A stretch of 64,000 bases of DNA from contig JACRCQ010000046.1 of the NCBI GenBank assembly GCA_016218915.1, positions 62,001-126,000 of the forward strand. Direction: 5' to 3'. Positions 54,419 through 63,084 of the stretch are shown here, one piece after another; positions within the stretch are counted from its first letter, which is position 1, and each line of letters starts with the position of its first letter. This DNA comes from Deltaproteobacteria bacterium. GTDB taxonomy: Bacteria; Myxococcota_A; Polyangia; Polyangiales; Polyangiaceae. The notes beneath the pieces are model-generated. The model did no database searches, was not told the DNA's origin, and saw only the letters and a program-made list of their open reading frames with translations. The translations under genes and the position numbers were made by a program.

Positions 54419-55509
54419 TGGCCAGCTCCTGCCAGTCCAAGACGCTCGCGCCTGTAGACTCCATTGGTGATCCGCTGGCACCACTCGCGATGCTCGAGGT
54501 ACCAGGCCACGGTGGAGCCGATCCCCGTGTCGAACGTGGATCTAGGCTTCCAGCCGAGCTCTGTGCAGATCTTCTGCGGGTCGATCGCATAGCGCCGATC
54601 GTGGCCTGGACGATCGGCCACGAACTTGATCAGCTCGCGATAGGAGCCGAGGTTGCGCGACGCCACGTCAGCGTTGGCCGACGTGGGAAGGAGGCGATCG
54701 AGGTGGTCGCAGACGGCCTGCACGATCTGGAGCGTGGTTCGCTCGTTGTGCCCGCCGATGTTGTAGCTTTCGCCAGGCACGCCCTTTTCGGACACCAGCG
54801 AGAGCGCTTCGCAGTGATCGCCCACGAAGAGCCAGTCGCGGATGTTCTTGCCGTCTCCGTAGACGGGCAGCGGCTTGCCCTCCAGGGCATTGAGGATCAC
54901 CAACGGGATGAGCTTCTCCGGGAACTGGTAGGGGCCGTAGTTGTTGGAGCAGTTCGTGGTGATCGTCGGTAGGCCGTAGGTGTGGAACCACGCGCGCGTG
55001 AGGTGATCGGCGCCTGCCTTGGACGCGGCATAGGGGGAATTCGGAGCGTACTTCGTGGTCTCGGTGAAGAAGCCCTCGTCACCCAGCGAGCCGAAGACCT
55101 CGTCGGTCGAGACGTGCACGAACCGGAAGCGGTCCTTGTCCGAAGGGTCCAGGCTCATCCACAGCTCGCGGGAGGCGTCGAGCATCTCGAAGGTACCGAG
55201 CACGTTGGTGTTCACGAACGCGCGTGGGCCATCGATGGAACGATCCACATGGGATTCGGCGGCGAGGTTGAACACGACGTGGGGGCGGTAGCGGGAGAGC
55301 GTGGACTGGACGACGGCGCGGTCGCAGATGTCGCCGTGGACGAAGTGGAATCGAGGGTTGTCGGCCACAGGGGCGAGGTTGTCGAGATTGCCGGCATAGG
55401 TGAGCGAATCGATCACGATCACTTCGACGTGAGCATCTGCGAGCAGGAGGTGCACCAGGTTGGAGCCGATGAAGCCGGCCCCGCCGGTCACAACGCAGGT
55501 CTTTTTCAT
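54415..55509 (-). CDS. rmlB: dTDP-glucose 4,6-dehydratase
   Basis: 364 residues from ATG 55509. Short-chain dehydrogenase fold with NAD-binding GGAGFIGSN (about 9-17), DSLTYAGNLDNL, the catalytic STDEVFGSL and YAASKAGAD motifs, and SNNYGPYQFPEKLIP. These are diagnostic for RmlB. It converts dTDP-glucose to dTDP-4-keto-6-deoxyglucose. It is the first gene of the coupled rmlBA unit and is divergent from the GT2-methyltransferase gene. Confidence 0.96.
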   Translation of the reverse strand: MKKTCVVTGGAGFIGSNLVHLLLADAHVEVIVIDSLTYAGNLDNLAPVADNPRFHFVHGDICDRAVVQSTLSRYRPHVVFNLAAESHVDRSIDGPRAFVNTNVLGTFEMLDASRELWMSLDPSDKDRFRFVHVSTDEVFGSLGDEGFFTETTKYAPNSPYAASKAGADHLTRAWFHTYGLPTITTNCSNNYGPYQFPEKLIPLVILNALEGKPLPVYGDGKNIRDWLFVGDHCEALSLVSEKGVPGESYNIGGHNERTTLQIVQAVCDHLDRLLPTSANADVASRNLGSYRELIKFVADRPGHDRRYAIDPQKICTELGWKPRSTFDTGIGSTVAWYLEHREWCQRITNGVYRRERLGLAGAGQ

Positions 55510-55888
55510 GGGTCTTTCCGTAGCAAGTAGTGGGCCATACCGTCGCAGCCGCCCTGGCAAGGATAGCCGTCCCTGCGCCCTTGGCTGAGGAAATTCTTCA
55601 AGCGCCTGCAAGCTCGCGTGCGTGGTGACTCCTCCGCAAGCTCGAGCGTTGGCGTGCAACGTGCAATCCCTGAGCTCGTTGCCAGCTCATCGTGCCGCAG
55701 ACCGTCACCAAGCCCACGTGTGGAGCACGGGCCAGGGGACCAGCTTGTGCCTGGCTCGCTTTCCATACTATGCGTCGGTCCTCGGAGGCTTGAAGACGGT
55801 GAGCTTGTCGGTCCTCGTCGCGTGGCGGTGGGTAGCTGCGGTCGGCGGACGCTTGTTGACGTAAGTGCCGTGCTACAAAGGGATCGCG
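55510..55888 (+). other. Divergent intergenic region in polysaccharide cluster
   Basis: 379 bp between rmlB and the GT2-methyltransferase gene. I see no supported gene (an 80-codon plus frame at 55622-55864 is Ala/Leu/Ser-rich without a ribosome-binding site). A TACTAT at 55766-55771 with a TTGTGC at 55745 is a poor promoter match. TTGACG occurs at 55856-55861 without a -10. Confidence 0.5.
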
Positions 55889-57520
55889 ATGCCCGAACCA
55901 TCCAGGGTCTCAGTCGTCATCGTCTCCTACAACCGCTCGGCTGACCTGCGCCTCGCCATCGAGGCTGTCGTGCGCAGCGCCTGGCCCGACAAGGAGATCA
56001 TCGTCGTGGACAATGCTTCCACAGACGATGCGGCGCAGGTCGCCGCCTCGTTTGGCGAGGTGAAGCTGATCCGCAACGAGACCAACACCGGCTTCGCCGA
56101 GGGGTGCAACATCGGGCTGGCGCACGCGACCGGGGAGTTCGTGGCGCTGGTGAACAACGACGCTGTGATCGAGGACAGCTGGATCGAGCAGACGGCTGGG
56201 TTTCTGCAGGCCCGACCTGAAGCGGCAGCGGTGGGCACGCGGACGTACTTCTGGGACGACGCAAACCCGCTGGGCAACCGGGACAACGGCTTTTACGGAT
56301 ACACGAAGGTCGATCCGGAGACCGGGTTCAACCAGCCCACGGTGAGCCAGGACGACGAGGAGCGCGAGGTCGCGACATTGTCGGGCGCGGTGGTGATGAT
56401 ACGGCGCAAGGCGATTGACGATGCGGGAGCACCGTTCCTCGAGCCGACATTCTTCGCGTACTACGAGGAGACGGACTTTTTCGCGCGGGCGATACGCAAG
56501 GGCTGGCGCCTGTACTACCGATCGTCGCCCGTGTCGTGGCATCGTGTGCGCGCATCGACGGCCTCGCAGCCGTACGCCTACTACTACTGGATGGCGCGAA
56601 ATCGCCTGTTGTACGCGTACCGGAACTTCGACGAGGCGCAGCTGCAAAGGGTGCTTCGGGATGCCTGGCTCGATGCTTGGTCGATCAAGCTCCGCGGCCC
56701 GCTCGGCAAGCGCATGGGCGACAAGCTCAAGGCCAAGCGCGACGCGTACCGGTGGGTGAGCGAGCACAAGGAGCTGCTTCAATCCCAGCGAAGCGAGGTC
56801 ATGGCAAAGGGGGGCTCGTACAACCAGCGGGTCCGGGAGATCGAGTCGCGCGCAGGCTACTACGGCTACTGCCGTCCTGAGGTTGCCGCGCTGGTTCCGC
56901 CAGATGCCAGCTGCATCGTGGATGTGGGCTGCGGGGCAGGCGCGCTCGGACGGAGCATCAAGGCACAGCGTCCGAATGCGCAGGTACGCGGGATCGAGCC
57001 GGTGGCGTCGCAGGCGCAGCGTGCGCGCAAGGCGCTTGATGACGTATTCGTGGGTGGGTTGGAAGCAGGGCTGCCGCAAGGCTGGCCTCGCCCCGACTGC
57101 GTGGTCTTTGCGGACGTGCTCGAGCACGTGGTGGATCCGTGGAGTGCGCTCAAGACCTGGCGAGAGGCCCTCAAGCCAGGTGGGACCGTGGTGATCAGCC
57201 TGCCCAACGCTGCGCATCGCGAGGTCATGGGCGAGCTGATCAGCGGGCGGCTGCGGTACAAGGACGCAGGCGTGCTGGATCGGACGCACCTGCGATTCTT
57301 CACGCGCGACACGGCGGTTGAGCTCGTGGAGCAGGCAGGCTTCCGGCTCAAGGAGATCCGCCGCGTGATCGACATGCCGCGTCGTGGCTGGAAGGCGCCG
57401 ATCGCCTGGTGGGCGGAGCAGCGGAGCCGCAACGAGCAGGTCCACCGGCAGCGGGCGCTGGTCGACACGATCCAGGACTTGTGCACGGTGCAGTTCCTGC
57501 TGGTCGGGGAGCGGCCGTGA
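55889..57520 (+). CDS. Glycosyltransferase family 2 / SAM methyltransferase fusion
   Basis: 543 residues from ATG 55889 (AAAGGGA upstream). Residues about 5-240 are a GT2 domain: SVVIVSYNRSADLRLAIEAV, IVVDNASTDD, NNDAVIEDSW, and acceptor-side EETDFFARAIRKGWRLYY. A helical bridge leads to a class I methyltransferase (about 330-520) with CIVDVGCGAGALG (motif I, about 342-354), DCVVFADVLEHVVDP and LKPGGTVVISLPNAAH. One polypeptide may add a sugar and methylate it or its neighbour, as in other myxobacterial surface-glycan clusters. The stop overlaps the GTG of the next gene (GTGA). Confidence 0.9.
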   Translation: MPEPSRVSVVIVSYNRSADLRLAIEAVVRSAWPDKEIIVVDNASTDDAAQVAASFGEVKLIRNETNTGFAEGCNIGLAHATGEFVALVNNDAVIEDSWIEQTAGFLQARPEAAAVGTRTYFWDDANPLGNRDNGFYGYTKVDPETGFNQPTVSQDDEEREVATLSGAVVMIRRKAIDDAGAPFLEPTFFAYYEETDFFARAIRKGWRLYYRSSPVSWHRVRASTASQPYAYYYWMARNRLLYAYRNFDEAQLQRVLRDAWLDAWSIKLRGPLGKRMGDKLKAKRDAYRWVSEHKELLQSQRSEVMAKGGSYNQRVREIESRAGYYGYCRPEVAALVPPDASCIVDVGCGAGALGRSIKAQRPNAQVRGIEPVASQAQRARKALDDVFVGGLEAGLPQGWPRPDCVVFADVLEHVVDPWSALKTWREALKPGGTVVISLPNAAHREVMGELISGRLRYKDAGVLDRTHLRFFTRDTAVELVEQAGFRLKEIRRVIDMPRRGWKAPIAWWAEQRSRNEQVHRQRALVDTIQDLCTVQFLLVGERP

Positions 57521-58260
57521 GCCAGCGGGCACCGCTCGTCTCCATCATCATCCCGTGCTTCAACTATGCGCGGTACCTGGGTGCAGCGATCGAGACCGCC
57601 CGCGCCCAGACCCATCGCAACGTGGAAGTGATCGTGGTGGACGATGGGTCGAGCGACGACAGCCGTCAGGTTGCGCAGAAGTACCCTGTCAAGCTCCTGG
57701 TCCAGGAGAACGCTGGCGTGGCAAGGGCGCGCAATCATGGCGCAGCCGAAGCGCGCGGCGAGCTGTTCGTGTTCCTCGATGCGGATGACGAGCTGGAGCC
57801 GGTCTACGTGGAGCGGTGCCTTTGCGCGTTGGAAGGAGCAGGGGCGAGGGCCGCCTATGCCTACACGCAGATGCGCTACTTCGGGGATCGGGACGGCGTT
57901 CACGAGTCCGGCCCTTTCTCGCGAAAGCGCATCCTGCGCGGCAACCTGGTCAATGCTTCGGCGCTGGTGAAGCGATCCGCGTTCGAGCATGCGGGCGGCT
58001 TCAGCAAGGCCTGGCGCGTGGGGTGGGAAGACTGCGAGCTGTGGGTGCGGATGTACTCTCTCGGCTACGAGGGCGTGTTCGTACCGGAGCCGTTGATCCG
58101 CTATCGGCAGCATGGCAAGAGCCGCAACGCGCTGAGCCGGAGCGAGCTGCGAGCGCTCGACTGGCGGCTTTGGTGGTCGTACCCGAAGCTGTACTGGCCG
58201 AGGCTGCTGCGCCACCCGTTCAAGCTCGCGCAATCCCTGGTTCGCCCGCCGGATCGCTAG
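57517..58260 (+). CDS. Glycosyltransferase family 2
   Basis: 247 residues. The GTG start overlaps the stop of the fusion gene by four bases, so translation is coupled. GT-A fold with VSIIIPCFNYARYLGAAIETA, VIVVDDGSSDDS and the metal-binding FLDADDELEP (DxD-type DAD), then EDCELWVRMYSLGYEGV. Soluble. It should transfer a hexose or deoxyhexose to the same glycan as its partner. It converges on the flippase gene with five bases between. Confidence 0.9.
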   Translation: MSQRAPLVSIIIPCFNYARYLGAAIETARAQTHRNVEVIVVDDGSSDDSRQVAQKYPVKLLVQENAGVARARNHGAAEARGELFVFLDADDELEPVYVERCLCALEGAGARAAYAYTQMRYFGDRDGVHESGPFSRKRILRGNLVNASALVKRSAFEHAGGFSKAWRVGWEDCELWVRMYSLGYEGVFVPEPLIRYRQHGKSRNALSRSELRALDWRLWWSYPKLYWPRLLRHPFKLAQSLVRPPDR

Positions 58261-58265
58261 CCTGG

Positions 58266-59762
58266 CTACTGCTTCTTCTTCGGGATGATCGACAGGGCGT
58301 CCTTGATCGCCGAGCGATCGAGCAGCGCGACGATGCCGGCAAACAGCAGCACGAGCGCCGCGATGCCGCCGATGATGCCTGCCCAGCTGTTCGCCCACGG
58401 GCTCACGAGATAGCGTCCGGCCGCCCAGACCGCGCAGCCGCCGACGACCGAAGCGCGCACGCGCGGCCAGATCTTCGCATTGGGAATCAGCTTCACGAGC
58501 ACGATGATCACGGCGAGGTTGCCTGCGACCACGTGGACCGTGTAGCCGCCGACGAAGCCGAGCAGGCCCCACTTCGGCGTGGTCAGCGGCACCACCATCC
58601 AGTTGAGCGCGGTCCAGCCGATTGCGAGACGAGAGAAGACCTTGGGCTTCCCTGCTGCGTCCAGCGCGGATGCTACCAGTGGCGACAGGAATCCGATCGA
58701 GATGGCACCCGCGTAGATGTAGAGCAGCGGGACTGCGTCGATCCACTTGTCGGTCAGCCACACGTGGACGATGTTCCGGCCGAGGCCGAGCAGCAGGCCC
58801 ACGAAGAACAGGGTGCCGAGGGCGCAGATCTGTACGGAGCGCGCGAGCGTGGCAGCGAACAGCTCCTTGTCGCCGTGCAGGCGGGCGAAGAGCGGGAACG
58901 TGACCCGCGCCATGATCTCGACGAGACGCAAGGGGAAGAAGGCGATGTTCTGCGCCTGGCCGATCACGCCAACCGCAGCCATGCCGAGCACCCGTCCGGC
59001 GTAGACCGGCATGGTGGCGCCATTGACGAAGCCGATCACGTTCTTGAGCTGGAAGGGGATGCCAAAGGCGATGATAGGGCGAAGCAGCTTCCAATCGAAC
59101 GCGATGCTGGGGCGCCAGGGGCTCATGACGAAAGCCGCGATCACGCCTACGAACCCCTGGATGAGCACGCCGATGATCAGGGCCCAGACGCGGAAGCCGA
59201 GGAACGCGAAGATGGTCGCCCCGAGGTAGAATCCCACGCTCAGCAGCACCTCGAGGATCGCGAGCCGTCCGAACTTCAGGTAGCGCTCCATCATGATGCT
59301 CGGCACCACGCGCAGCGAGGTGAGGAGCAGCGACAGGGAGATGGCACGCATCAGCCAGGTGGAGCCCTCGGGCAAGTCCTTCCAGAACAGGTGCATCCAG
59401 CTGGCGGCGACGCACACGATGGCCATCACGACCAGGGAGATGATGACCTGGAAGACCAGGACGCTCGCGAGCTCCCGCTGCGAGGGCTCCTCCTTCTTCT
59501 GGACCAGGGCTGCGCCCAGGCCGGCGTCGCCGAAGAAAAGGAAGAAGGTCAGCACGAACTGCAGCGTGGTGAACACGCCGAAGTCGCTCTTCTCGAGCAG
59601 GCGCGCGAGTACGATGGTGCCGCCGAAGACCACGAACTGGAGCACGACGGTGCGCGCGATCATCGCGATCACGCCGAGCACCGCGCGTCGCTTCATCACG
59701 TCCGCGTTGACGGTCTCCGCGGGCTTGTCGCCCGGCACCTCGTCCACCGAGCCCTCGGTCAT
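58266..59762 (-). CDS. Wzx-type polysaccharide flippase
   Basis: 498 residues with about 12-14 hydrophobic helices. Characteristic of the PST/MviN superfamily: RTVVLQFVVFGGTIVLARLLEKSDFGVFTTLQFV near the N-terminus and repeated GL-GLG or PLL-Y segments. It would move undecaprenyl-linked oligosaccharides across the inner membrane for export. It lies 27 bp after rmlD on the same strand, so the two are likely cotranscribed. No polymerase (Wzy) or chain-length regulator is in the window. Confidence 0.88.
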   Translation of the reverse strand: MTEGSVDEVPGDKPAETVNADVMKRRAVLGVIAMIARTVVLQFVVFGGTIVLARLLEKSDFGVFTTLQFVLTFFLFFGDAGLGAALVQKKEEPSQRELASVLVFQVIISLVVMAIVCVAASWMHLFWKDLPEGSTWLMRAISLSLLLTSLRVVPSIMMERYLKFGRLAILEVLLSVGFYLGATIFAFLGFRVWALIIGVLIQGFVGVIAAFVMSPWRPSIAFDWKLLRPIIAFGIPFQLKNVIGFVNGATMPVYAGRVLGMAAVGVIGQAQNIAFFPLRLVEIMARVTFPLFARLHGDKELFAATLARSVQICALGTLFFVGLLLGLGRNIVHVWLTDKWIDAVPLLYIYAGAISIGFLSPLVASALDAAGKPKVFSRLAIGWTALNWMVVPLTTPKWGLLGFVGGYTVHVVAGNLAVIIVLVKLIPNAKIWPRVRASVVGGCAVWAAGRYLVSPWANSWAGIIGGIAALVLLFAGIVALLDRSAIKDALSIIPKKKQ

Positions 59763-59789
59763 GATGGCTTCGCTCCGCAGCTGGAGCGT

Positions 59790-60668
59790 CTAGCCCGCAA
59801 GCTGGCGTGCAAGACTCGCCTCCCAACGTGGAAGCCGGAGGCCGAACCGCTGCTCGAAGCGGCTGCAGTCGAGCGGCGCGTGCGTGGGGCGCACTGCCGG
59901 AAGCGGGTACGCATCGGAGCCGATCGGCTCGAGCGTGCGCACCTTGTGCTCGGACTTGTGGGGATCGAGCTCGAGAATCCTGCGGGCCAGCTCGAAGCGG
60001 GAGCAGGATCCTGTGCCCGCGAGGTGGTAGATGCCTCGGGCGTCGCGGAGCTGCTCGCGCACCGACGAGCGCATTGCGTAGAGCATGGCCGCTGTGGCCT
60101 GGGCCAGATCCCGGCAAAACGTCGGATTTCCCACCTGATCGGCCACGATGCGAAGCGTGTCGCGCTCTCGTGCCAGCTTGAGGATCGCGGACACGAAGCT
60201 CTTCTTGCGAAGCGACCAGACCCAGGCCGTTCGGAGCACGATCGCGGGGGCATCGAGCTCGGAGAGCACCTGCTCGCCCCGCAGCTTCGAGCGCCCGTAC
60301 TCGTTGAGCGGGTTGGGCGCGTCGTCCTCCACGTACTCGCCCCCCTTCTTGCCGTCGAACACGAAGTCGGTCGAGTAGTGCACAAGCCCGATTCCAGCCC
60401 GCTTCGCTTCTTCGCCGAGAACGCGAACTGCCTCGGCGTTCACCTTGGCTGCGATGGCTGGATTCTTCTCAGCGCCGTCCACATCGGTGTACGCGGCCGG
60501 GTTGACGATCACGTCCGGCGCGGCATCGCGCAGCCGTGCGCGCAGCTCGGACTCGTTGGTCATGTCGAAGTCGGCCTCTGTGACAGCCGTGACCTGGGCA
60601 AAGCACTCGAGGGCGCCGCACAGTTCGTGTCCGACCTGGCCATCGGCACCGAGCAGGAAGAGTCTCAC
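59790..60668 (-). CDS. rmlD: dTDP-4-dehydrorhamnose reductase
   Basis: 292 residues, GTG start at 60668 with AGGA upstream. Rossmann GADGQVGHEL (about 8-17), VNPAAYTDVDGAE, the catalytic YSTDFVFDGKKGG and YGRSKLRGE (YxxxK) motifs and LRTAWVW. It makes dTDP-L-rhamnose with NAD(P)H. It is separated from the rmlBA unit by the methyltransferase/GT genes, but on the same strand as its own downstream flippase. Confidence 0.93.
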   Translation of the reverse strand: MRLFLLGADGQVGHELCGALECFAQVTAVTEADFDMTNESELRARLRDAAPDVIVNPAAYTDVDGAEKNPAIAAKVNAEAVRVLGEEAKRAGIGLVHYSTDFVFDGKKGGEYVEDDAPNPLNEYGRSKLRGEQVLSELDAPAIVLRTAWVWSLRKKSFVSAILKLARERDTLRIVADQVGNPTFCRDLAQATAAMLYAMRSSVREQLRDARGIYHLAGTGSCSRFELARRILELDPHKSEHKVRTLEPIGSDAYPLPAVRPTHAPLDCSRFEQRFGLRLPRWEASLARQLAG

Positions 60669-60705
60669 GGATCCTGCAATAGCGCGGAAATCCCGGGGCG
60701 CAAAG

Positions 60706-61644
60706 TCATACGCGTTTGCGCTTGACCCAGCGTCGCTCGACGCCGCGGCGACGCTCCTTGACCATCGCGTTGACCTCGCGCCGCTCTCGGACGCTGACTT
60801 GCAGCGCCTCGGCCAGCTTGACGCCGGACTTGAGCCCGCCGTTCCAGAGCACGACGGCGACGTCGTACAGCGAGTGGTGCGCGGAGCGGGCGAGCATGCG
60901 CAGCGATGCGTTCTTGACCATGGTCCGCAGCCGGTTGGTGCGGGAGATGACGAGCATCCAAGGGCGCCCGTGACGGTCCGAGCTTCCGTGGTAGCGATGG
61001 AACACCACGGATTCAGGGACGAACTTCGCTGTCCAGCCGTTGAGCCTCGCCCGCCATCCGAGATCGAGATCCTCGTAGTACATGAAGTGCGTGCGATCGA
61101 ACCAGCCGGTCTGCAGCTTGATCGAGTCGAGCATCGCGCGCCTGTACGCTGCAGCCCCTGCGGTCGGACAGAAAATCTCCTCGGCCTTGCGGGCGGCCTC
61201 CCGGCGAAGCCCCTCGTAGCGGTCGTGACCGCGACCGGTGCGCAGCAGATCGATCCCGATGGAGTTGATCGTGTCGCGACGTTGCATGAACAGCATCAGC
61301 GATTGGAGCATTCCGCAGTTGTCGGGCGCCTCGGCTGCGGCCTTCATCAGAGCTTCGGCCCAGTCCGGCTCGGCCACGGCGTCGTTGTTGAGCATGGCCA
61401 CCCACGGGCCGGTGCTCGCCACGATGCCGCGGTTGCAGGCTTCGGCAAACCCGAGGTTCTCGGTCTCCGCCAGCAGCTTGCAGCGCGGGAATCGGTCGCG
61501 AACCATCTGCGCAGACCCGTCCGTCGACCCGTTGTCGACCACGATCGTCTCGAGATCGTCGTGCGTCTGGGCTTGGAGCGACTCCAGGCAAGCAGCGAGA
61601 TCCTCGCGCGAGTTCCAGTTCACCACAACCACCGACAGCCGCAT
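60706..61644 (-). CDS. Glycosyltransferase family 2 (rhamnosyltransferase-like)
   Basis: 312 residues. ATG 61644 has GAGGTGA upstream. GT2 core: LSVVVVNWNSREDLAACLESL, IVVDNGSTDGSA, ENLGFAEACNRG, NNDAVAEPDW (DxD site as NND), YYEDLDLGWRARLNGW, HRYHGSS. This pattern is common in rhamnosyltransferases (WbbL-like), which fits the rml genes around it, but donor specificity cannot be told by eye. Cytoplasmic face of the membrane. The C-terminus is Arg-rich. Confidence 0.88.
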   Translation of the reverse strand: MRLSVVVVNWNSREDLAACLESLQAQTHDDLETIVVDNGSTDGSAQMVRDRFPRCKLLAETENLGFAEACNRGIVASTGPWVAMLNNDAVAEPDWAEALMKAAAEAPDNCGMLQSLMLFMQRRDTINSIGIDLLRTGRGHDRYEGLRREAARKAEEIFCPTAGAAAYRRAMLDSIKLQTGWFDRTHFMYYEDLDLGWRARLNGWTAKFVPESVVFHRYHGSSDRHGRPWMLVISRTNRLRTMVKNASLRMLARSAHHSLYDVAVVLWNGGLKSGVKLAEALQVSVRERREVNAMVKERRRGVERRWVKRKRV

Positions 61645-61790
61645 GCTTCACCTCGAACCCCGACGCTCCCAAGCATCGGAGCGGTCCACGGGCAGCATCC
61701 TAGCGCGTCAGTAGGAAATTGGAGTGCTCGATGCAGATTCCACGCAACCGATCGCCCCCTTGTCCGATGGGGGGACAAGGAGGCTTCACC

Positions 61791-63062
61791 ATGTTCGAAG
61801 CGTCGAGAATCGAGCCGGCAACCGGGACCGTCGAAATTCCCCGGGAGCCTCGATCCAAGGTCTTTTGCCTGGAGGTCGGACAGAGCGATCGACAGGATTC
61901 GGTCGGGGTCATCGATGGCTGCTCGGTCGTGCTGGGTACGGGCGCCGGATGCGACGTGGTTCTCAAGGACAGGACCGTGAGCAACCGGCATTGCGTCGTG
62001 CGGTGCAAGGGTGGTCGCCTTTGGGTGGAGGACGCCGGCTCCCGAAATGGGGTCTACGTGGGAGGCGCGCGGGTCCAAAGCGCCCAGCTCGCTCCAGGGG
62101 CCTGCTTCGTCGTCGGTCACTGCACCATCGCCGTGCGCGCCAGCAACGATGCTCCACCGCCGATCGAGCAGGGTGGAGACTGCCTTCCTCGCATGGTTGG
62201 ACGCTCCCCTGCCATGATGCGCGTGGCGAGCCAGGTTCGCAGGCTCGCTCCCCTGTCGGTGCCGGTTCTCGTGCGGGGTGCCACGGGCACCGGCAAGGAT
62301 CTCGTTGCAAGGGCGTTGCATGAGCTGAGCCCTCGCGCTTCGAGACCCTACGTTGCGTTGAATGCAGGCGCGCTCGCCAAGGACCTCGCATCCGCGGAGC
62401 TGTTCGGTCACGACAGGGGCGCCTTCACCGGCGCCCACATCCGTCGCGACGGCGCCTTCGTGGCAGCGGACGGAGGGACGCTGTTCCTCGATGAGATCGG
62501 GGAGCTGTCGCCGGACGTTCAGGTGAGGTTGCTCAGGACACTCGAGGATGGGGAAGTGCGTCCCGTCGGAGCCGGCACGCCCATCAAGGTCAACGTGCGC
62601 ATCGTGGCAGCGACCTGGGCCCCCCTGGAGCAGCTCGTGGAGCAGGGAGGATTCAGGGAGGATCTGTACCACCGGCTCGCGGTGGGAATGCTCAGCATGC
62701 CTTCTCTCGCGGAGCGACGCAGCGACATCAGCGCGCTGGTCGAGCACTTCCTGAAGCAGTGCGAGGCAGAGGTCGGGCCGAGGCGCATCTCGTCGGCCGC
62801 GATCGGCTGCCTGGCGGCCCAGCGGTGGCCAGGCAACGTCCGCCAGCTCAAGAACATCGTCTGGCGCGCGGCCATGCTCGCACGCTCGGAGACGATCGCA
62901 GCATCTGACGTCGAGTTCGCAATCCACGAGCTACCGGCTGGCACGCTCCGGATGTCAAAGGCGTCGGCAATTGCGCTGGTGCAGTCGTGCGAAGGCAGGG
63001 TCGCCAAGGCGGCCAAGATGTGCGGCGTACCGCGATCGACGTTCCGAGGTTGGATCCGATGA
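61791..63062 (+). CDS. FHA-domain sigma-54 transcription activator
   Basis: 423 residues from ATG 61791 with AAGGAGG at eight bases. FHA domain (about 35-115, GAGCDVVLKDRTVSNRHCVV and AGSRNGVYV), AAA+ domain with Walker A RGATGTGKD (162-170), GAFTGA (210-215) intact, Walker B GGTLFLDEIGE (228-238) and arginine finger region FREDLYHRL (288-296), and a C-terminal Fis-type HTH (about 390-423). It should respond to a Thr-phosphorylated partner and activate sigma-54 promoters. It borders the polysaccharide genes; I found no convincing -24/-12 element nearby, so targets are unknown. Confidence 0.93.
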   Translation: MFEASRIEPATGTVEIPREPRSKVFCLEVGQSDRQDSVGVIDGCSVVLGTGAGCDVVLKDRTVSNRHCVVRCKGGRLWVEDAGSRNGVYVGGARVQSAQLAPGACFVVGHCTIAVRASNDAPPPIEQGGDCLPRMVGRSPAMMRVASQVRRLAPLSVPVLVRGATGTGKDLVARALHELSPRASRPYVALNAGALAKDLASAELFGHDRGAFTGAHIRRDGAFVAADGGTLFLDEIGELSPDVQVRLLRTLEDGEVRPVGAGTPIKVNVRIVAATWAPLEQLVEQGGFREDLYHRLAVGMLSMPSLAERRSDISALVEHFLKQCEAEVGPRRISSAAIGCLAAQRWPGNVRQLKNIVWRAAMLARSETIAASDVEFAIHELPAGTLRMSKASAIALVQSCEGRVAKAAKMCGVPRSTFRGWIR

Positions 63063-63084
63063 GGGAGGCAGGAACGCGCGAGGG

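Noticed and set aside
55622..55864. 80-codon plus frame between rmlB and the GT2-methyltransferase gene
   Set aside because: No start signal, low-complexity composition, no domain.
56866..60117. 1083-codon minus frame across the glycosyltransferase and flippase genes
   Set aside because: Covers several well-supported genes on both strands; Arg/Pro/Ser/Ala-rich shadow.
57816..60725. 969-codon plus frame opposite the flippase and rmlD
   Set aside because: Antisense to genes with clear motifs; no recognisable protein family.
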